From NCBI GenBank assembly GCA_016787445.1, contig JAEUTQ010000043.1:1-64000 (forward strand): a stretch of 64,000 bases of DNA, given 5' to 3'. Source of the DNA: Bacteroidia bacterium. GTDB taxonomy: Bacteria; Bacteroidota; Bacteroidia; B-17B0; Aurantibacillaceae. The notes beneath the pieces are model-generated. The model was not told where the DNA came from. It did not search any database and saw only the letters and a list, made by a program, of their open reading frames with translations. Position 1 is the first letter of the stretch. Every line of letters begins with the position of its first letter. The position numbers were made by a program, and so were the translations under genes. Shown here piece by piece: positions 55,899 through 64,000 of this stretch.

Positions 55899-56666
55899 TT
55901 ATTCGTTTCCGCTATCTTTATTACTTTGTATTCCTTTCTCAGGATGTTCCGGGTCAAAGAATATATCGTAAAAATTAGAGCCTTTATGATAGCTAATAGT
56001 TAATACAGATTTTTTATCCCATTCTGCAACCGGAGTCTTAGTCATATTTGTAATTGTTTTATAACAAGAACTGAATGTTTTCACTTTCCATTTTGCTTCA
56101 TTATTCTTAGGATGCCATCTTGCAAAGTATAACTTAGCCTCCTTTTCTTTGCCACAAGTATTTAAACGCTTGTTATACGCTTCTACTAATATTAACATGT
56201 AGATTGAATCTCCCACTTGCTTTTCAAACAGCACCATTTTTGTTTCAGGATCAATAATAGATGAATCATTAAAACACTTTGTAAGATTTGTGTCTTTGTT
56301 TACGATGTTGATGCAAAGCTTCCATCTTTCGCCTGCTTTTTTAGGTTTACGGTTCTTGATGTAAAAAACCTGATCTCTCATTTTCATCGCCTTCACAAAG
56401 GCAACTCGAATCGAATCATTACGCTTTTTTACATCTTTAAAATAAGAAGTTTTACCTGTTACGGGGTCTGTTTCCGACTCAGGAGGTAATTGATATTCTA
56501 AAGCAGCCGCTGCCGTCATACCTTCATAAAGAGCATAACCCATCACCGAATCTACACTTGGTCTTTCGGCAGTTTCGGATGTTTTTGTAGGGTCAATTTT
56601 TTTTCCTTTTTGTGCATTAGCAACTATGGCTAACGAAAGGAAACAAAACACTAGCAATCTTTTCAT
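55899..56666 (-). CDS. Exported hypothetical protein
   Basis: 255 residues with signal peptide to ANAQ (about 18). Lysine-rich with a mixed alpha/beta pattern; no known domain recognised. It stands alone. The 177 bases upstream (56667-56843) hold nothing that I can identify. Confidence 0.6.
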   Translation of the reverse strand: MKRLLVFCFLSLAIVANAQKGKKIDPTKTSETAERPSVDSVMGYALYEGMTAAAALEYQLPPESETDPVTGKTSYFKDVKKRNDSIRVAFVKAMKMRDQVFYIKNRKPKKAGERWKLCINIVNKDTNLTKCFNDSSIIDPETKMVLFEKQVGDSIYMLILVEAYNKRLNTCGKEKEAKLYFARWHPKNNEAKWKVKTFSSCYKTITNMTKTPVAEWDKKSVLTISYHKGSNFYDIFFDPEHPEKGIQSNKDSGNE

Positions 56667-56843
56667 AATAGTAAATTTACGTTATACAATATTAAAAACT
56701 TTGTTTCATAGGTTGGCATGCAAGTTTGATGCAGTTATTAGTCAACAAATGTTAATTTAAAGAATTCAAAAATCAAATTTACAAACAAAGCCCTGTATAT
56801 AATTGACAATCTGATAATTAAATAAATTAAAAGTTACGGGAAA

Positions 56844-57620
56844 TTAAACGAATAATTGATTTAAATAGTCCGGTACTTTTAATAAACGACTTCCATACCA
56901 GCTAAACATCTCTCCATCTACTATTTTTACTCTGCCCTTTACAAACAAATCCTCAAATTCACTGATATGTTTATCCGAAAAAGGGAAAGGCTCTGTTGAA
57001 AGCAATATCAAATCAGGATTTAACGATTTTATTTCTTGAACATCGGTAACCGGATAGCGTTCTTTTTCTGCGAATAAATTTATCATCCCAGCTGAATTTA
57101 TAATTGAATGAATAAATGTATTAGATGCAGCGGCCATCAATGGATTGTACCACATCAGATAAACAACCTTTTTATTTTTTAGATGTGTATTATTCACGAG
57201 CGAAAATTTCTTCTGAGTTTGATCCGATAATGTAGCTGCTTCCGATTTTTTCCCGGATAATTCACCAATTGATTCTATCATTCTCAACGCATCATCAATC
57301 GTATAGATATCACTCATCCATACATTAAATTCTTTGCGTAATTCTTCGATTTGTGTTTTATCGTTTTCTTCTTTATTCCCAATAATCAAATCAGGCTTTA
57401 ATGAACGTATCTTTTCCAGGTTCAATTGCTTGGTCCCGCCTACTCTTTCAATGCGCTCAAACATCTCTTTTGGATGAATGCAAAACTTTGTAATTCCTAC
57501 TAACTCATTTTCTAAACCCAAATCCCATAACAATTCACTTTGCGACGGAACCAAAGACACGATGCGCTTCGGTAATGTCTTTAATTGAATTGTATAACCT
57601 GTTTGGTCGGTATATTGCAT
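56844..57620 (-). CDS. BtuF-like periplasmic-binding-fold protein lacking a signal peptide
   Basis: 258 residues, two-lobed helical-backbone metal-receptor fold of class III binding proteins. RIVSLVPSQSELLWDLGL is the family opening, and LKPDLIIG and LNPDLILLS begin strands of each lobe. No signal peptide or lipobox is present; the protein starts MQYTDQTGYTIQL, directly into the domain. No permease or ATPase is adjacent. It may be a cytoplasmic cobalamin-type binder, or a reduced relic. Divergent from the DMT gene. Confidence 0.85.
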   Translation of the reverse strand: MQYTDQTGYTIQLKTLPKRIVSLVPSQSELLWDLGLENELVGITKFCIHPKEMFERIERVGGTKQLNLEKIRSLKPDLIIGNKEENDKTQIEELRKEFNVWMSDIYTIDDALRMIESIGELSGKKSEAATLSDQTQKKFSLVNNTHLKNKKVVYLMWYNPLMAAASNTFIHSIINSAGMINLFAEKERYPVTDVQEIKSLNPDLILLSTEPFPFSDKHISEFEDLFVKGRVKIVDGEMFSWYGSRLLKVPDYLNQLFV

Positions 57621-57717
57621 GGTCTTTGTATTCGTCTATTTACCTCGAAAATTAGCACAATTGTAGGGCTTAAAAAAGTATTTATCCAAATTATTCTTGC
57701 ATCTTTGCATACCCCTT

Positions 57718-58617
57718 ATGAGCGACGCACTCAAAGCCCATATTTCATTATTTGCTGCACAAGTTATTTACGCGCTCAATTATTCCATTGCAAAAGATTT
57801 AATGCCGGTTCATATTGGTCCTTTAGCTTTAGTATACCTTCGCATTTCAGGGGCATGTTTACTATTTTGGATTTTATCATTGTTTGCTCGAAAAGAATCA
57901 TTAGATGTGGGCGACTTAAAAAAAATGGCGATTTTGGCCATCTTCGGTGTTTTCGTTAATCAGGTGTTTTTTATTTACGGATTAAGCTTAACTATCCCCA
58001 TCAACTCCGCTATTATCATGATCTCAAATCCGATTATGGTGATTGTTTTTACGCTGATTGTTTTTAAAGAACGAATTACTTTTTTAAAAATATCAGGTTT
58101 GGGACTAGGTATTGTGGGCGCTGTATCCTTATTATTATTCAGAGGCAATTTTGAGTTTGGAAGTGAAAACATTGCAGGTGATTTAATGACACTTGTTAAC
58201 TCGGCATCTTGGGCAGTTTTTGTGGTGATGGCAAAACCTTACATGCAAAAATACCAAACCGTAACTGTTATGAAATGGATTTTTCTTTTCGGATTAATCT
58301 ATATGACGCCCATTGGCATTTACGATTTACCGCATGTAAACTGGTCGGCTTTTACACCTGAAATTATTGGCGCAATTTCCTTTGTGGTAGTGGCCACTAC
58401 TTTCCTCGCCTATCTATTAAATACTTACGCATTAAAAGCATTAAGCTCATCGGTGGTAAGCATGTACATTTACACGCAACCTTTTTTAGCAACCATTTTT
58501 GCAGTAATTTTAGGCAAAGACAGTTTAACTCCAATAAAAGTCCTTGCCGGAGTTTTAATTATTACCGGTGTGTATTTGGTGAGTTATAAACCAACAAAAA
58601 AAGAAATTATTAAATGA
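57718..58617 (+). CDS. EamA/DMT-family transporter
   Basis: 299 residues with about ten hydrophobic segments in two EamA repeats (about 5-137 and 155-290). The second repeat is marked by SSVVSMYIYTQPFLATIF. These are inner-membrane exporters of metabolites or drugs. I use ATG 57718; TTG 57697 would add seven residues. Its stop overlaps the yicC ATG (ATGA), so it heads a plus-strand operon. Confidence 0.9.
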   Translation: MSDALKAHISLFAAQVIYALNYSIAKDLMPVHIGPLALVYLRISGACLLFWILSLFARKESLDVGDLKKMAILAIFGVFVNQVFFIYGLSLTIPINSAIIMISNPIMVIVFTLIVFKERITFLKISGLGLGIVGAVSLLLFRGNFEFGSENIAGDLMTLVNSASWAVFVVMAKPYMQKYQTVTVMKWIFLFGLIYMTPIGIYDLPHVNWSAFTPEIIGAISFVVVATTFLAYLLNTYALKALSSSVVSMYIYTQPFLATIFAVILGKDSLTPIKVLAGVLIITGVYLVSYKPTKKEIIK

Positions 58618-59483
58618 TTAAATCAATGACAGGCTTTGGAAAAGCCACAAAAGAGTTTACCGATAAAACTGTGAATGTTGAAATACGTTCGCTTAATAGT
58701 AAAGGAATGGATTTAAGTCTGCGCCTGTCCAGTATTTATCGTGAGTTTGAATTGGAGTTGCGTAACGACATTGGTAAAAAATTAGAGCGCGGTAAAATTG
58801 ACTTGAGCATTTTTGTAGAAAGCAAAAACCAAGAAACGCCGGTTGATATTAATACCGATTTAGCCAAAGCCTATCATAAAAAACTGAAGGATTTAGCCAA
58901 TGATTTAAACGAAAGCAGTGATTCACTATTGTCGCAAATCATAAAACTTCCTGATGTTTTAAAATCGGAGCGCAAGGAAGCGAATGAAAACGAGTGGAAA
59001 GAAATTAAAACAGTTATTGAAGCGGCTATTGAAGGTTTGAATAAATTCAGAGACGATGAAGGAAAGTCGATAGAGAAAGATTTTACGGAGCGACTAAACA
59101 TCATTATGGATTGTTTAGAAAAAATAAAAGAACTGGATAAACTCCGCATTGATAATATTAAGAAACGTATTAAAGGGAATATTACCGAAGTAATAGGCAC
59201 CGAAAAAATCGACACCAATCGATTTGAGCAAGAGTTAATCTATTATGTAGAAAAGCTCGACATCAACGAAGAGAAGGTGCGTTTAAAAACCCATTGTGAT
59301 TATTTTCTTAAAACAATGAAAGATCCTTCGAGCGGAAGAAAATTAAATTTCATTACGCAAGAAATAGGCCGTGAGATTAATACAATTGGTTCTAAGGCTA
59401 ACGATGCCGAAATACAGAAACTGGTTGTGTTAATGAAAGATGAATTGGAGAAAATAAAGGAACAAAGTAACAACGTACTATAA
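58614..59483 (+). CDS. YicC-family endoribonuclease
   Basis: 289 residues. MIKSMTGFGKA and EIRSLNSKGMDLSLRL are the family signatures, and DUF1732 closes it with KTMKDPSSGRKLNFITQEIGREINTIGSKA in sense. YicC proteins are metal-dependent RNases, shown in E. coli to act on small RNAs. It overlaps the DMT gene by four bases and is followed by miaA. Confidence 0.93.
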   Translation: MIKSMTGFGKATKEFTDKTVNVEIRSLNSKGMDLSLRLSSIYREFELELRNDIGKKLERGKIDLSIFVESKNQETPVDINTDLAKAYHKKLKDLANDLNESSDSLLSQIIKLPDVLKSERKEANENEWKEIKTVIEAAIEGLNKFRDDEGKSIEKDFTERLNIIMDCLEKIKELDKLRIDNIKKRIKGNITEVIGTEKIDTNRFEQELIYYVEKLDINEEKVRLKTHCDYFLKTMKDPSSGRKLNFITQEIGREINTIGSKANDAEIQKLVVLMKDELEKIKEQSNNVL

Positions 59484-59484
59484 A

Positions 59485-60402
59485 TTGAGCACCGGCAAAA
59501 AATACTTGGTAGTCATTGCCGGACCAACCGGTGTTGGAAAAACTGCTCTTGCAATTCAATTGGCTAAGTATTTTAATACAGAAATAATTTCGACCGACTC
59601 ACGCCAATTTTACAAAGAAACAAGTATAGGAACAGCAAAACCTTCGCAAGAAGAATTAAATGTTGTTACACATCATTTTATTAATACATTAAGTATTCAT
59701 CAGAATTACAGCGTAGGCGATTTTGAAAAAGATGTAATAAAACTATTACATGAATTGTTTGCTAAACACAACATCGTTTTTTTGGTGGGTGGCTCCGGAT
59801 TATATATTGATGCAGTTTTATATGGTGTTGATGAATTTATAGAGGTGTCGGAAGCTACTCGTCATTTCGTAAAAGAGAATTACTCACAAAAAGGAATTTC
59901 CTGGTTACAGGAGGAAGTTAAAACTAAAGACCCTGTTTACTTTTCTAATGTCGATCAAAATAATCCGCAACGACTTATGCGTGCACTGGAAGTTTGTAAC
60001 GAGAGCGGAAAACCTTACTCTTCTTTCTTAAAAAACAACACTTCCGAAAGAGAATTCGAAACCATAAAACTTTTAATCAATCAACCACGTGAAATTTTAT
60101 ACGAGAAAATCAATAAACGTGTCGATAAAATGGTGGCAGATGGATTGGAAGCAGAAGCTCAATCACTTTATCCGTTTAAACATCTCAATGCATTAAATAC
60201 GGTCGGATATAAAGAATGGTTTATGCATTTTTCGGGTGAAATTACCCGTGAAGCGGCAATTGACCTAATCAAACAAAAAACACGCAATTACGCGAAACGT
60301 CAGTTAACCTGGTTTAACAATCAGGATAACTATGAGGAATTTGGTCCGGATGATTTTGAAAAACTAAAAGCTTATCTCGAAATAATTTTGCAGCACTCCT
60401 AA
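59485..60402 (+). CDS. miaA: tRNA dimethylallyltransferase
   Basis: 305 residues. P-loop GPTGVGKT (13-20) and STDSRQFYKE are clear; the later TVGYKEW and KRQLTWF are also typical. It transfers a dimethylallyl group to A37 of tRNAs reading U-initial codons. The start must be TTG at 59485, two bases after the yicC stop, because no ATG occurs before the P-loop. The non-ATG start may lower its level relative to yicC. Confidence 0.96.
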   Translation: MSTGKKYLVVIAGPTGVGKTALAIQLAKYFNTEIISTDSRQFYKETSIGTAKPSQEELNVVTHHFINTLSIHQNYSVGDFEKDVIKLLHELFAKHNIVFLVGGSGLYIDAVLYGVDEFIEVSEATRHFVKENYSQKGISWLQEEVKTKDPVYFSNVDQNNPQRLMRALEVCNESGKPYSSFLKNNTSEREFETIKLLINQPREILYEKINKRVDKMVADGLEAEAQSLYPFKHLNALNTVGYKEWFMHFSGEITREAAIDLIKQKTRNYAKRQLTWFNNQDNYEEFGPDDFEKLKAYLEIILQHS

Positions 60403-60403
60403 T

Positions 60404-61654
60404 ATGTCGAATTTTCTGCACGATTATATAAAGATTGAAAAGCCCGTGATGAGCGTCATCATTTCTGAGTTTTTTATTCAGTTGGTGAATGCAACATTCA
60501 TGAACATCCTGCCTCTCTACATGACCCGCGAAGGTTTTTCGGATGAAGAGATTGCTTTGTACATCACGTTTCGCTTTCTTGGTGTATTTGTTCTGGCTCT
60601 GCCATTCGGGAAATTAATTAAAGGAAAACCACTCGTTCCCCTATTCTACATATCAAATTTCTTTGTTCCGTTATTCGGATTAGTGATTGTTTTTGCCATT
60701 GCCTTAAAAATAAAATGGCTTATTCTCATCTCATTATTACTATGGGGCGCATCATTCACCTTCATGCAAATTCCAATTGCACCTTTTATTTTACGTAACT
60801 CGGCGAAGCATAATCATACAGCAGGAATATCGTTAAGCTACAGCACCTGGAGTTTTGCAGGCATATTAAGCGGAGTAGTTATTGCATTACTTGACATCAT
60901 CAATCCAATAACGTTTAACGAGAAAAACATCTTAATTATTTTTTCCATTTTGGGATTCGGTGGACTACCATTCTTAATGCGAACAAAATTTAAAGAAGTA
61001 GTAGAAACACCGAGCGAAGATGAACCTTCTTCCAATAAAAACAATACCGACTGGCCATTAATTTTTAAAGCCTTAGTCCCTACCCTTATTATTGCGACCG
61101 GCGCCGGATTAACCATTCCTTTTATAAGTTTATTCTTTGATAAGGTACATCACCTTGACAAAGGCGGATTTTCTGTTATCAGTTCCATTGCTGCTGTTTT
61201 AGTTGCCTATGGTGCGATGTTAGTTCCAAGAATTAAACACAACATCGGTTATAAAGTTGCGATTCCTACAACCCAGTCCTTGGCGGTAATTTCATTAGTG
61301 GCACTCGCCACCACACAGTTTTATAGCCAGTACTCAGTTGCGCTTTATATTGCCATTGCTTGTTATTTACTTCGTCAACCTTTAATGAATATGGCCGGCC
61401 CTATGACTTCTGAACTCGTTTTAAATTATGTAGGAAAAAATAACAGAGAAATCACCAGCGCTCTTACTTCTGCCATTTGGAGTGGCAGTTGGGTAATCAG
61501 CGGATTCATGGTAAAAATCATGTTCGGACAAGGTTATGAGTTCGTGAACATCTTTTTAATTACATCTGCACTCTATGCTTTTGGTGTATTTATGTATTAT
61601 ATGTTAATTTTAGACTATATTAAACGAGAAAAAAGCGGACTCATAGATAACTGA
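60404..61654 (+). CDS. Major facilitator superfamily transporter
   Basis: 416 residues with about 12 hydrophobic segments and a central charged loop near 200-220 (TPSEDEPSSNKNN). The loop after helix 2 reads ALPFGKLIKGKPLVP, a weakened form of the MFS signature, so it is a divergent member. Substrate unknown. It starts two bases after miaA and overlaps the next gene by one base (TGATG). Confidence 0.87.
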   Translation: MSNFLHDYIKIEKPVMSVIISEFFIQLVNATFMNILPLYMTREGFSDEEIALYITFRFLGVFVLALPFGKLIKGKPLVPLFYISNFFVPLFGLVIVFAIALKIKWLILISLLLWGASFTFMQIPIAPFILRNSAKHNHTAGISLSYSTWSFAGILSGVVIALLDIINPITFNEKNILIIFSILGFGGLPFLMRTKFKEVVETPSEDEPSSNKNNTDWPLIFKALVPTLIIATGAGLTIPFISLFFDKVHHLDKGGFSVISSIAAVLVAYGAMLVPRIKHNIGYKVAIPTTQSLAVISLVALATTQFYSQYSVALYIAIACYLLRQPLMNMAGPMTSELVLNYVGKNNREITSALTSAIWSGSWVISGFMVKIMFGQGYEFVNIFLITSALYAFGVFMYYMLILDYIKREKSGLIDN

Positions 61655-63144
61655 TGCGATATTACCTATACATATTATTTATTCCGTTTTTTTTAAACGC
61701 TCAAAGTGTCAAGAAAAACATCCTGAATGCTTCTTCTATAAGTTTTAGAAATTCTATCTATGTATTCGGACTTGAATCAGACAAGGCAGGATTAAATTTT
61801 AAACTGTACAAGACTAATATTGGCTTGAATAAAATGGATTCTGCTAAAACTTTTCTCGAAAAAGAAAAAGCAGAAAATTATCTCGACATAAGTGTAGACA
61901 CTTTACATGGCTACTTAAACTTCTATTTACAAAAAGCCAATAACAAGAATCAAGCTGTTTTAATCCGGTATAACGATTCATTGAGATTAATTGTGAAGTC
62001 TGCGCCATTTGAATCCAATAAAATAAACAGTCTCACTACTTTTGAAAACGAAATTTACACATACAGGAATTCAACTTACACTATACGTGCTTCTGAGGAC
62101 AGCTTAGGTCGTCAGTTTTTTCTGAATAAATATACTGTTGCCGATGAAAAGAAAGTGTTTGAATATAAGCAAACCTGGCAATTGCCTTTAGAAAAACGGA
62201 ACATTAACACAACCCATGTATTTTATGCAGATAATGATTTCGTATTTGTTTATGTGAACATTATTTCGGGTGAGAAAAAAGGTCAATGGGTATTAAAAAT
62301 TGACGCAAAGGCTGGAACCGTTTTGAAAGGAATAAAATTGAATCCGAAAGGAGATGCCCGTTGTTTTATCTATAATGCCCACCATTATGACACGAAAAAC
62401 AAAACATTACTAGTAACCGGAAATGCCTATACGGATGAGCAAATTGATTTTGAAAACGGAAAATCCACATTTAAAAATCTCGATAAACAAAACAATTATT
62501 TTTTCACTGTGATTGATAGTACATGTGAAAATATTCAAAGGCTGGAAAAAACCATTCCGTTTGTGTTTGCTGCAAACAAGTCAGTAACTAAAGAGATTTT
62601 CTCTTATCATGTGAAAGTAAAGGAATTAAATAAAACAGGAAATGGAGAATACAAAGCTGCATGTTCGGTTTACAAATCATTGAACAATCAGTTTACCTTT
62701 TTGTATGAAAGCAGTTTTAATTATACACTTTCTATTAGTGAGGAAGGTTTAGAACTGTATGCTGATAAATTACATTTACCATTAAGCAATTTGAAAGGAT
62801 TTACCTCCAGTGATCCTAAAGATTTAACCGGAAAAATAGAATTAGCAAGCGTTAATGAATTTGATAAGTTTTTATATAAATGGCCGGTAAGTGATATGGA
62901 AACGCATTTCGGAAAGGATGATTTGAAAAACCCGAAATGGATTTTATCGACCTCCAATTTAATCAGCGGACTAAAAACATTTCACGATGTCAGAATCGGG
63001 CTAAAAGGTGCTGAGAAAAAAACAATATTGGAATGCAGTAAATACAACCACCCAATAATTTATAAAGTGGCTGATGATAAAATTATTCTGTTTTCTGGCG
63101 ACAAAGAAACAGGAGCCGCCTCATTACAAATTAAAACCTGGTAA
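61654..63144 (+). CDS. Secreted hypothetical protein
   Basis: 496 residues with signal peptide to LNAQ (about 17). The remainder is a regular succession of beta strands and may be a propeller-like or repetitive beta fold, but I cannot place it. Translationally coupled to the MFS gene (one-base overlap). It ends directly at the convergent DUF4249 gene with no gap for a terminator. Confidence 0.65.
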   Translation: MRYYLYILFIPFFLNAQSVKKNILNASSISFRNSIYVFGLESDKAGLNFKLYKTNIGLNKMDSAKTFLEKEKAENYLDISVDTLHGYLNFYLQKANNKNQAVLIRYNDSLRLIVKSAPFESNKINSLTTFENEIYTYRNSTYTIRASEDSLGRQFFLNKYTVADEKKVFEYKQTWQLPLEKRNINTTHVFYADNDFVFVYVNIISGEKKGQWVLKIDAKAGTVLKGIKLNPKGDARCFIYNAHHYDTKNKTLLVTGNAYTDEQIDFENGKSTFKNLDKQNNYFFTVIDSTCENIQRLEKTIPFVFAANKSVTKEIFSYHVKVKELNKTGNGEYKAACSVYKSLNNQFTFLYESSFNYTLSISEEGLELYADKLHLPLSNLKGFTSSDPKDLTGKIELASVNEFDKFLYKWPVSDMETHFGKDDLKNPKWILSTSNLISGLKTFHDVRIGLKGAEKKTILECSKYNHPIIYKVADDKIILFSGDKETGAASLQIKTW

Positions 63145-64000
63145 TTATTTTATTTTCTTCCAACCAACTGAGGTATTTGCTACACTAAACCATCCTATTC
63201 CTTTGGTAGCACCATCCGGAGTTATAATATTAGTTCTCACATTTTCCGGCGTCGTAGCAAATAATCCTGAATTATTTGTTTGATTGATTACCTGTACTAA
63301 AAAGAAGTAAGTTTCCTTTGTTATTGCGTGTATTTCCACTGAGCATGAATCGCCAACTTCATAAACTTCACCGAATGGCGTAATATTGGTGATAATCGGA
63401 GGCGTAAAAAACAAGGTATCAGCAGATGGAACACTTCCATTAGTTCCATCAATTGCAATATTAATTTGATTGCTTTGATTAAATGGAATTCCGTTTTTTG
63501 AAGTTTTTACCCAGTAATAATCGGATTTAGGTCCTGGTAAATCACGTGCCCATAAAACACAATAGTATCCGGGTTCAGATGCGAAAATACTGGAACCATC
63601 TTCATATTTAGCGCTAATACTGTCTAATTTCGCAGTACGGTTCGATTCAGTGACTGAACTATAGGTTTTACCATTGTAAGTGACTTCAAGTTTATAATTA
63701 TGAAACCAATGTACTATTGTATCCGACGCTGTTGGCGTATAGATATAATCCCCATTATTGATATCTGTGAAATTATAAATTTTGCCATTCGATAAATCCG
63801 TTAACTTAACGGTTGCTCCAATTATAGCGGGAGGATTTTTAGAACTGAAATAATCATCCGTATACGTAAGCCTTACTTTTTGATTGGTTTTATTTCCATT
63901 TATAAATGCGTCGATTACAACCAAATCTTCACCTTTGTCAAGTTCAACTTGAATAACATCCTCGCAAGAAGTAAATACAATTGAAAGGACAATACTAAAT
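63145..64000 (-). CDS. DUF4249 family lipoprotein, incomplete at the window edge
   Basis: At least 285 residues are in view; the start lies beyond 64000. Reading back past the TTG at 63924, the frame runs open to the edge and gives a lipobox FTSC just before EDVIQVELDKGEDLVVI, so the true start is only a little farther out. LVVIDAFINGNKTNQKVRLTY is the typical DUF4249 opening. The family is of Bacteroidota surface lipoproteins, often beside TonB receptors, of unknown function. Confidence 0.87.
   Translation of the reverse strand, partial: FSIVLSIVFTSCEDVIQVELDKGEDLVVIDAFINGNKTNQKVRLTYTDDYFSSKNPPAIIGATVKLTDLSNGKIYNFTDINNGDYIYTPTASDTIVHWFHNYKLEVTYNGKTYSSVTESNRTAKLDSISAKYEDGSSIFASEPGYYCVLWARDLPGPKSDYYWVKTSKNGIPFNQSNQINIAIDGTNGSVPSADTLFFTPPIITNITPFGEVYEVGDSCSVEIHAITKETYFFLVQVINQTNNSGLFATTPENVRTNIITPDGATKGIGWFSVANTSVGWKKIK

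Overview
The window is chromosomal DNA from a member of the Bacteroidota. Several things point there. Two proteins end in a type IX secretion (T9SS) C-terminal sorting domain. There is a TonB-dependent receptor and many lipoproteins. Families largely restricted to the phylum occur (DUF4270, DUF4249, HYC_CC_PP, GT117/DUF2723, fused E1 alpha-beta dehydrogenase). Promoters follow the Bacteroidota pattern TTTG-N18-20-TAnnTTTG, and no Shine-Dalgarno sequences are obvious. The DNA is AT-rich by eye. I cannot name a genus; an environmental Flavobacteriia/Sphingobacteriia-like lineage is plausible.

Layout. 1-4.3 kb: the tail of a ClpC-type ATPase, an ArsC/Spx-like protein, then a loose accessory stretch (small lipoprotein, cREC-domain protein, orphan PD-(D/E)XK nuclease, HAD phosphatase, SIMPL protein). 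The SIMPL gene lies between two identical copies of the dnaK terminator. 4.3-15.6 kb (minus strand): dnaK with a sigma-54-like upstream region, then a surface-polysaccharide operon (DUF4270 lipoprotein, asnB, GT4, wecB, polysaccharide deacetylase, lipoprotein), and a GT5-only glycogen-synthase-like gene divergent from panC. 15.6-21.4 kb (plus): panC, an ECF sigma factor followed by an unusual membrane-anchor/linker/beta-barrel protein, and two PKD proteins. 21.4-22.2 kb: a gene-free stretch with tandem terminators and a 449-bp element with terminal inverted repeats and two nested cruciform-forming cores. 22.2-38.7 kb: glyS, fatty-acid desaturase, two beta-propeller lipoproteins around small genes, a haem lipoprotein, a GT4, a Crp/Fnr regulator with a palindromic operator before an MFS gene, an SDR, fused E1 dehydrogenase and a T9SS cargo protein. 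38.7-41.8 kb (minus): a metal operon (HYC_CC_PP protein, HMA protein, TonB-dependent receptor). 41.9-45.6 kb: ligA, SPFH protein, DUF3108 protein. 45.7-55.2 kb: tRNA-Ser, then on the minus strand rimM-pyrG, a TPR/SpoIIE phosphatase, a second HMA protein, a NodB deacetylase, a methyltransferase and GT117, and on the plus strand tRNA-Gln. 55.3-64 kb: secreted unknowns, a signal-less BtuF-like protein, a plus-strand run (DMT transporter, YicC, miaA, MFS, unknown), and a DUF4249 lipoprotein that runs off the right edge.

Most genes are ordinary core functions. The observations best worth following are the structured non-coding element at 21651-22099, the Crp/Fnr palindrome at class-II activator spacing, the metal operon with its two HMA paralogues, the duplicated dnaK terminator around the SIMPL gene, and the sigma-linked trans-envelope fusion. 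I see no CRISPR array, complete IS, prophage or classical defence island.
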